A stretch of DNA of 8,130 bases from Anaerolineales bacterium UBA3905 (GTDB taxonomy: Bacteria; Chloroflexota; Anaerolineae; Caldilineales; Caldilineaceae). Below the pieces are notes generated by a model. That model was not told where the DNA came from, did not search any database, and saw only the letters and a program-made list of their open reading frames with translations. The stretch lies in contig DGFH01000303.1 of the NCBI GenBank assembly GCA_002391565.1, positions 1 through 8,130 on the forward strand. The letters are read 5' to 3'. Every line of letters begins with the position of its first letter. The first letter of the stretch is position 1. Of this stretch, positions 1 to 4,182 are shown piece by piece. The position numbers and the translations under genes are program-made.

Positions 1-663
1 ATCGACGTCAACGTGAGCATCGGCACGATCTTTGGCATCTACCGTCGCAAGACGACGACAGGTCGCGGGACGCTGGAAGATGTCCTGCAGCCAGGGCGCA
101 ATCTGGTCGCCGCCGGGTACATCCTCTATGGCGCCAGCACGATGATGGTCTATTCGACCGGCAATGGCGTACACGGGTTCACCCTCGACCCGGCCATCGG
201 CGAATTCTTGCTCTCGCATCCCCATATCCGCCTGACAGATAAGCCAAAATATTACAGCGTCAACCAGGGCTACCAACCCTACTGGACGCCAGGTGTGCAG
301 GCGTACACAGAATGGTTACAGCGGGATACACCGGAAAAGAAGGGGCTGTCGCTGCGCTACATTGGTTCGCTGGTGGCAGACTTCCATCGCAATCTGCTCG
401 CGGGCGGCGTCTTCTATTACCCTGCCGACCGCAAAGACCCCAAGAAACCAGGCGGTAAACTGCGCCTGGTGTATGAGGCCAACCCGCTTGCTTTTCTCAT
501 CGAACAGGCAGGCGGTTATGCATCGGATGGCACGCAGCCGATCCTCGATATCCAGCCAACCAGGCTGCATCAGCGCGTGCCGCTCTTCATTGGCAACCGC
601 ATCCTGGTCGAGCAGGCGGAAGCGCTGATCCGCGCTCATGACCAGGTCGCAACGCCTGCCTGA
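1..663 (+). CDS. fbp: Fructose-1,6-bisphosphatase class I, C-terminal part (5' truncated by window edge)
   Basis: The enzyme hydrolyses fructose 1,6-bisphosphate to fructose 6-phosphate and phosphate in the cytoplasm, for gluconeogenesis or a Calvin-type cycle. The visible 220 residues are about two thirds of a usual 330-340 aa protein. The reading frame is open from base 1 and starts IDVNVSIGTIFGIYRR, the conserved core segment of the family, so the gene begins upstream; the GTG at 13 is an internal valine. Other family blocks follow in order: GYILYGASTMMVYSTG (residues 39-54 of the fragment), RYIGSLVADFHR (119-130) and KLRLVYEANP (153-162). The last carries the substrate-binding lysine and the metal-ligand glutamate of known FBPases, followed by an EQAGG motif. 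The missing N-terminal part would hold the remaining metal ligands, so catalytic completeness cannot be judged here. The pantothenate kinase gene follows after 24 nt, suggesting co-transcription. Confidence 0.95.
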   Translation: MDVNVSIGTIFGIYRRKTTTGRGTLEDVLQPGRNLVAAGYILYGASTMMVYSTGNGVHGFTLDPAIGEFLLSHPHIRLTDKPKYYSVNQGYQPYWTPGVQAYTEWLQRDTPEKKGLSLRYIGSLVADFHRNLLAGGVFYYPADRKDPKKPGGKLRLVYEANPLAFLIEQAGGYASDGTQPILDIQPTRLHQRVPLFIGNRILVEQAEALIRAHDQVATPA

Positions 664-687
664 GCACAAAACCCGACGGACAAACTC

Positions 688-1548
688 ATGCGCAACACTA
701 ACCACCTGGCCGCCGCCATCGACTTTGGCATCAGCAACACCGACGTTGTCGTCCAGCGCGACGGCAAGTGGCTCACCTGGAGTCAGCCCTACACCGCTGA
801 TCCAGACGAAGCCAGCGTCCGCGCACTCCTGACGACAGGGGGCGTGGCGCTGGATGAGTTGCCTTACCTGGCCGTAACCGGAGGCCGCCATCGAGTGTTG
901 CCGGCGCAAATCGGTGCAACGCCAATCATCAAAATCAATGAAGTGCAGGCGATCGGACGGGGCGGACAGGCGTTGCTGGCGCTAGAGGACGATGCGCGCC
1001 GCACTCCTCTAATGGTGGCCAGCTGCGGCTCCGGCACGGCTCTGGTCAAGGCGGAAGGTGACCACTATGCTCACGTTTCTGGCTCGGCAGTTGGCGGCGG
1101 CACAATGTTGGGGCTGGCGCGGCTGCTTCTCGGCACGATGGACCCGCTGGAGATCGAACGACTGGCCGTGCAAGGCGACCGCAACGGCGTTGACCTCAGC
1201 CTGGCCGATGTGATCACCGGGCCGATCGGTTCGCTGCCGGCCGACGCCACTGCCGTCAACTTTGGCAGGCTGGGGCGCGCCAGCTTTCACGGCGAAGTCA
1301 GCCGCGCCGATCTGGCGGCAGCATTGGTCAACCTGATCGCACAGACCATTGCGCTGATCACCATCAACGCCTCACGCGCGCACGCCTGTCAACGCGTCGT
1401 GCTGATCGGCCACATGCTCGATATGTCCAGTTTCCGCGCCGTTGTCGCGCTGGTCGGTCAGTACTACGCCGCCGAGTTGCAGGTGGTCGAGCAGCCTGGT
1501 TATGCGACAGCGATCGGTGCGCTGTTGCTCGGCGCTGTCCCGGCGTAG
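688..1548 (+). CDS. coaW: Type II pantothenate kinase (Fumble/CoaW family)
   Basis: Predicted to phosphorylate pantothenate with ATP, the first step of coenzyme A synthesis, in the cytoplasm. The 286-aa length fits bacterial type II kinases. The N-terminal ASKHA-fold phosphate-binding segment is AIDFGISNTDVV (residues 10-21). The NEVQAIGRGG block (84-93) contains Glu85, which I infer to be the catalytic base by position. A glycine-rich ATP-site stretch SCGSGTALV (112-120) is followed by SAVGGGTMLGLARLLLG (133-149), then VNFGRLG (190-196) and a late VVLIGHMLD segment (237-245). These match the eukaryotic-like/Fumble family rather than CoaA (P-loop type) or CoaX (type III). The ATG at 688 has a modest GGA 7 nt upstream. 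Type II enzymes are often less inhibited by CoA than type I, but feedback behaviour cannot be inferred here. A degenerate paralogue with another sugar-kinase-like role is possible but less likely. Confidence 0.85.
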   Translation: MRNTNHLAAAIDFGISNTDVVVQRDGKWLTWSQPYTADPDEASVRALLTTGGVALDELPYLAVTGGRHRVLPAQIGATPIIKINEVQAIGRGGQALLALEDDARRTPLMVASCGSGTALVKAEGDHYAHVSGSAVGGGTMLGLARLLLGTMDPLEIERLAVQGDRNGVDLSLADVITGPIGSLPADATAVNFGRLGRASFHGEVSRADLAAALVNLIAQTIALITINASRAHACQRVVLIGHMLDMSSFRAVVALVGQYYAAELQVVEQPGYATAIGALLLGAVPA

Positions 1549-1557
1549 AGGGTGCGT

Positions 1558-1595
1558 CCCGCCACAGGCGGGCGAAGTGACCAGCCGCTCGCCTG
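1558..1595 (+). terminator. GC-rich overlapping inverted repeats after the pantothenate kinase (weak terminator-like)
   Basis: Two alternative stems can be read: CCCGCC-ACA-GGCGGG (1558-1572), and CAGGCG (1565-1570) pairing with CGCCTG (1590-1595). They share bases, so only one can form at a time. They lie 10 nt after the stop codon and before the AT-rich regulatory island of the next unit, a natural place for transcription to end. No T-run follows either stem, so this is not a canonical intrinsic terminator; it may be a Rho-assisted or 3'-end stabilising hairpin, or chance in GC-rich DNA. Confidence 0.3.
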
Positions 1596-1632
1596 ATTCC
1601 GCTTGAGCAGCCCAACACACCCACCTATAACC

Positions 1633-1658
1633 AAATTCAGATTCGAATATTGGAATTT
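1633..1658. promoter_or_regulatory. Distal palindromic element upstream of tetR (candidate operator O2)
   Basis: A perfect 8-bp palindrome ATTCGAAT (1641-1648) lies inside a wider inverted repeat, AAATTC (1633-1638) and GAATTT (1653-1658), whose centre is displaced by one base. The ATTCG half-site recurs in the stronger inverted repeat at 1691-1708; the two centres are 55 bp apart, roughly five helical turns. The surrounding 100 bases are strikingly AT-rich against GC-rich neighbours. I infer a second binding site for the adjacent TetR protein, or a site for another regulator. Confidence 0.4.
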
Positions 1659-1690
1659 CCTTACAGAACGATGCAACATTTCGATGTATA

Positions 1691-1708
1691 ACCGAATAAA
1701 AATTCGGT
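1691..1708. promoter_or_regulatory. Proximal inverted repeat ACCGAAT-N4-ATTCGGT (candidate TetR operator O1)
   Basis: The arms ACCGAAT (1691-1697) and ATTCGGT (1702-1708) are perfect complements separated by AAAA, giving an 18-bp site typical in size for a TetR-family dimer. It ends 20 nt before the tetR start codon. It partly overlaps a possible -10 hexamer, TATAAC (1687-1692), though I see no good -35 at standard spacing. Binding here would block transcription of tetR and the downstream efflux gene, the usual autorepression arrangement. The binding protein is inferred from position only. Confidence 0.6.
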
Positions 1709-1716
1709 ATATTTCG

Positions 1717-1722
1717 AGGGAG
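1717..1722 (+). promoter_or_regulatory. Ribosome binding site of tetR
   Basis: AGGGAG sits 6 nt before the ATG at 1729. It decides the start of the repressor against the longer open frame beginning at 1603, whose extra 42 codons are AT-rich and cover both palindromes. Confidence 0.7.
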
Positions 1723-1728
1723 ACCGCG

Positions 1729-2391
1729 ATGGCGCGTCCAGATGTGAGCAAGGAACGCAAGCAACAAATTCTACAGGCGGCGGCGCGCGTTTTTGTGAGC
1801 AAGGGACTCGAAGCAGCCCGCATGGAGGAGATCGCCCAGGAGGCAGGATTGAGTGTTGGCGGCGTCTACTGGTACTTCGAGAGCAAGGAAGCGATCATTC
1901 ATGCGTTGCTCCAGGAAATGTTCGACGCCGACCTGAGCGAGCTGCGCGGCGTGCTGGCGGCGGAAGGCTCCGTACAGGCGCGGTTGCGAGCCTATGTGCG
2001 CAGCGGTCTGGCGCCTGCCACTGAACAATCGCCGCTGAGCAATGAATTATACAGCCTGGCGACGCGCAACGAAGCGGCGCGCGGCCATCTGCTCGCCTAT
2101 CTTGGCGAATTTCAACACCTGTTGGCGGTATTGATCCAACAGGGCATCGATCGCGGCGAGTTGCGTGCAGTGGATCCAATGACCGCTGCGCTAACCCTGC
2201 TCACAGCGTATGAGGGCTTCACCGAATTGGCGATGCTTGGCCTGTTGCAGCCCGACCCGGAGGGCGCCCTGCTGGCGATGCTCGACCTGCTCCTGGCGGG
2301 CATGAGCCAGCCAACGGCGCCCGCCATGTTGCCCGTCGCCAGTTCCCATGTGTTTAACAGCGGCAAGTGGCAAGCGACGCCACGTTCCTGA
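1729..2391 (+). CDS. TetR/AcrR-family transcriptional repressor
   Basis: A 220-aa one-component regulator, expected to bind its operator as a homodimer and release it when a small hydrophobic or cationic ligand occupies the C-terminal pocket. The N-terminal TetR helix-turn-helix spans about residues 10-58, with the hallmark order ILQAAARVFVSKG (14-26), then MEEIAQEAGLSVGGVYWYFESKEAI (32-56, quoted as a motif region). The variable all-helical domain fills residues 60-195, followed by a less ordered tail. The start at 1729 has a good AGGGAG 6 nt upstream, and the protein then begins with MARPDVSKERKQQIL, usual for the family. Palindromes upstream suggest autoregulation. The efflux gene begins 18 nt after the stop, so this is most likely its local repressor. 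The ligand cannot be predicted. Confidence 0.92.
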   Translation: MARPDVSKERKQQILQAAARVFVSKGLEAARMEEIAQEAGLSVGGVYWYFESKEAIIHALLQEMFDADLSELRGVLAAEGSVQARLRAYVRSGLAPATEQSPLSNELYSLATRNEAARGHLLAYLGEFQHLLAVLIQQGIDRGELRAVDPMTAALTLLTAYEGFTELAMLGLLQPDPEGALLAMLDLLLAGMSQPTAPAMLPVASSHVFNSGKWQATPRS

Positions 2392-2409
2392 CCAATCGAG
2401 TAAAATTTT

Positions 2410-3705
2410 ATGACAATCGAGTCTTCCTCTTTGACGCCGCCCACCACTCACCACGAAGCGCAATGGGCGAACTGGAAGCCGCGCTTCTTCACGATCTGGA
2501 CGGGGCAGGCGCTCTCCATGATCGGCAGCGCGCTGACGCAGTTCGTGCTCGTGTGGTGGATCACCCAGACAACCGGCTCGCCCAGTGCGCTGGCGGTGGC
2601 TGGCATCGCTGCACTGCTGCCGACGGCGATCTTTGGTCCGTTGGGCGGCGCGCTGGCCGATCGCTGGAGTCGACGCGCCGTCATGATTGTCGCCGACGCG
2701 ATCACAGCGCTGAGCATGGTGATCCTGGTGGCGCTCTTTGCCACCGACAGCGTCCAGCTCTGGCAGGTCTATTCGTTAATGTTCGTGCGGGCGACGATGC
2801 AGGCCTTTCAAGGGCCGGCCGCGCTGGCCAGCACACCAAACCTGGCGCCGCCAGAATGGCTGACGCGCGTGGCCGGCATGAACCAGGCGATGCAGGGCGT
2901 CCTGACCATTGCGGCGGCGCCGCTCGGCGCGCTGGCGCTGGCATTTCTCCCTCTGCAGGGCGCCCTCATGATCGACGTCGTCACCGCACTGTTGGGCATC
3001 ACACCGTTGTTTTTCTTCCGCATCCCACAGCCGCCGCCCTCTGCGGCGACTACAGGCAACTCCATCCTGGCGGATATTCGGGAAGGCGCCCGCTATGTTC
3101 TGCATCACCGCGGCTTGCTGACGCTCTATGGGGTGACAGGCTTGGTGGTGCTGACCGTGCTGCCCACCTTCTCGCTCACGCCGCTGCTGGTGACGCAGCA
3201 CTTTGGCGGCGGCGTCAATCAGGTGGCATTGATGGAAGGTTTCGCTGGGGTGGGCGTCATTGCCGGCGGCGTCTTCATCAGCCTCCGCACCTGGCATGAG
3301 CGACGCATCTGGCTGGTGATGTTCTCCTTCGCCGCATCATGCGCAACGGTGGCGTTGACAGCGCTGGCGCCCTCAACCTGGCTGTGGCTGGCGGTGATCT
3401 GGTGGACGATCAGCGGTTTCACTTTCTCCACCGGCAATGCGCCGATGATGGCGATTTTGCAGACGATCATCCCCAACGAATTACAAGGGCGCGCCTTCTC
3501 GTTGCTCAACGTGGTCTTTGGGCTGGCTGGGCCGGTGGGGCTGGCAGTTGCCGGCCCCTTAGCAGAGATTGTGGGCGTGCGCGGCGTCTTCATCCTGGGC
3601 GGCTCGCTCTCGGCAGCGATCTGTGTGGCCGGCTACGCCTTTTCAACCGCGCTGCGCCACATTGAAACCCCGGCCAGATCGCTGCCAGCAAGCATGCCGC
3701 ACTAA
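2410..3705 (+). CDS. MFS efflux transporter, DHA3 (macrolide-efflux MefA-like) family
   Basis: A 431-aa inner-membrane protein predicted to export drugs or other hydrophobic compounds by proton antiport. The N-terminus (about 24 residues) is cytoplasmic. The first membrane segment, FFTIWTGQALSMIGSALTQF (26-45), carries the GQ-S-GS pattern of DHA3 proteins. About twelve hydrophobic segments follow, with a central polar loop near residues 205-230. A motif-A-like loop GALADRWSRRAVM (80-92) lies between segments 2 and 3; a related NELQGRAFSLLN (356-367) sits in the second half. Length fits the family. The ATG at 2410 has only a short GAG 9 nt upstream, and the gene is 18 nt behind tetR, so translation probably depends on the shared message. 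MefA-type resemblance does not establish macrolide export; siderophore (EntS-like) export is an alternative. Confidence 0.9.
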   Translation: MTIESSSLTPPTTHHEAQWANWKPRFFTIWTGQALSMIGSALTQFVLVWWITQTTGSPSALAVAGIAALLPTAIFGPLGGALADRWSRRAVMIVADAITALSMVILVALFATDSVQLWQVYSLMFVRATMQAFQGPAALASTPNLAPPEWLTRVAGMNQAMQGVLTIAAAPLGALALAFLPLQGALMIDVVTALLGITPLFFFRIPQPPPSAATTGNSILADIREGARYVLHHRGLLTLYGVTGLVVLTVLPTFSLTPLLVTQHFGGGVNQVALMEGFAGVGVIAGGVFISLRTWHERRIWLVMFSFAASCATVALTALAPSTWLWLAVIWWTISGFTFSTGNAPMMAILQTIIPNELQGRAFSLLNVVFGLAGPVGLAVAGPLAEIVGVRGVFILGGSLSAAICVAGYAFSTALRHIETPARSLPASMPH

Positions 3706-3731
3706 AAGGCAATTTGAATATTACTAACTTC

Positions 3732-3830
3732 GACGCCAAGGCGCAGAGACGCAGAGATTCGCAGAGAAAAAAACGACAAGAAATACAGCCGTTTCTCTGC
3801 GTTATCTTTGCGACTTGGCGTCTCTGCGTC
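3732..3830. repeat. Imperfect long inverted repeat 1 with GCAGAG-rich arms
   Basis: The left arm at 3732-3769 begins GACGCCAAGGCGCAGAGACG and ends CGCAGAGAAA. The right arm at 3792-3830, read on the opposite strand, begins GACGCAGAGACGCC and ends CGCAGAGAAA. The arms are 38 and 39 nt and pair with several mismatches around a 22-nt A-rich loop. It starts 27 nt after the efflux gene stop. Repeats of this GCAGAGACGCAGAG type are, as I recall, dispersed in Chloroflexota and some cyanobacterial genomes; copy number here is unknown. It could fold in RNA and act as a 3' barrier, but it lacks a T-run on either strand. Confidence 0.7.
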
Positions 3831-3862
3831 AAAAAAGGAATTTCCAAACGCTCTTTAAGAGA

Positions 3863-4019
3863 CTGTTTGAAGAGGGTGGAAGTTGGGCGCAGAGACGCGG
3901 CGACGCAGAGGTTCGCAGAGGAGTGGCACAGTTGGCTCCAGATGCGCAGTCTCTTGAGGCTCTCTGTGTTTCTCTGCATCCCTGCGCGCCTACGTCAAAT
4001 TGGGTGACTCTTCAAACAG
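3863..4019. repeat. Nested inverted repeat 2 bounded by perfect 12-bp terminal repeats (MITE/REP-like)
   Basis: The outer arms CTGTTTGAAGAG (3863-3874) and CTCTTCAAACAG (4008-4019) are exact reverse complements; three more bases match after two mismatches (3858-3860 with 4022-4024). Inside, a GCAGAG-rich arm at about 3887-3921 pairs imperfectly with one at about 3957-3992, so the whole 157 bases can fold as one interrupted hairpin. The inner arms resemble those of the repeat just upstream. No target-site duplication is evident next to the ends, and there is no transposase. This fits a non-autonomous palindromic element or a degenerate REP cluster. Confidence 0.6.
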
Positions 4020-4043
4020 GTTCTACTGACCGCTAGGCTAACG

Positions 4044-4085
4044 ATTCATCTTCCCGGAAGCTTTGGAGCTTCCGGGAAGATGAAT
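4044..4085. repeat. Perfect 19-bp-stem palindrome with TTGG loop
   Basis: The left arm ATTCATCTTCCCGGAAGCT (4044-4062) is exactly complementary to 4067-4085, separated by TTGG. Such a stem would be very stable in RNA. No T-run follows on either strand, so it is not a standard intrinsic terminator. It lies 97 nt before the preferred start of the STAND regulator; the earliest in-frame ATG (4084) overlaps its last two bases. It could be a leader hairpin, an operator for a large dimer, or a dispersed palindromic repeat. Confidence 0.75.
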
Positions 4086-4182
4086 GGCACCTCCCCTCGA
4101 CCGGACCGACCTTGCCCATGTAGAACACCGGTGCACATATCAGGATTTGCCGAAGATCACCGCTTTCCTTATGATTCGGCGC

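Larger units (their letters stand above)
3706..4182. other. 477-nt intergenic region occupied by repeats and a palindrome, no credible gene
   Basis: The stretch between the efflux gene and the STAND regulator is largely filled by two inverted-repeat modules (3732-3830 and 3863-4019) and the perfect palindrome at 4044-4085. Short open frames on the + strand (3714-4007 and 3815-4036) translate the repeats into arginine/glutamine-rich low-complexity peptides and lack ribosome sites, so I do not call them. I see no convincing promoter hexamers for the downstream unit, although it must be transcribed either from here or by readthrough. The 97 bases from 4086 to 4182 hold no further repeat that I can support. 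Confidence 0.65.

Noticed and set aside
13..15. GTG as the FBPase start codon
   Set aside because: The preceding codons IDVN belong to a conserved family motif, so the gene is simply cut by the window edge.
316..909. Minus-strand 197-aa open frame across the FBPase and kinase genes
   Set aside because: It is antisense to two well-supported genes, shows no recognisable domain and has the composition expected of a GC-rich shadow frame.
1603..1728. In-frame 42-codon N-terminal extension of the TetR protein
   Set aside because: The stretch is AT-rich, contains both palindromes, has no ribosome site at 1603, and the protein from 1729 starts as TetR proteins normally do behind AGGGAG.
3732..4019. 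CRISPR array
   Set aside because: The repeated GCAGAG units are short, degenerate, arranged as inverted pairs, and lack regular spacers.
3858..4024. Complete insertion sequence
   Set aside because: No transposase frame and no target-site duplication are visible; at most it is a non-autonomous element.
3714..4036. Small + strand open frames (97 and 73 aa) in the intergenic region
   Set aside because: They are translations of the GCAGAG repeats, with low-complexity basic peptides and no ribosome binding site; similar spurious proteins are often annotated from such repeats.
4044..4085. Intrinsic terminator of the efflux gene
   Set aside because: The stem is strong but no T-run follows on either strand, and it lies 339 nt after the efflux stop.
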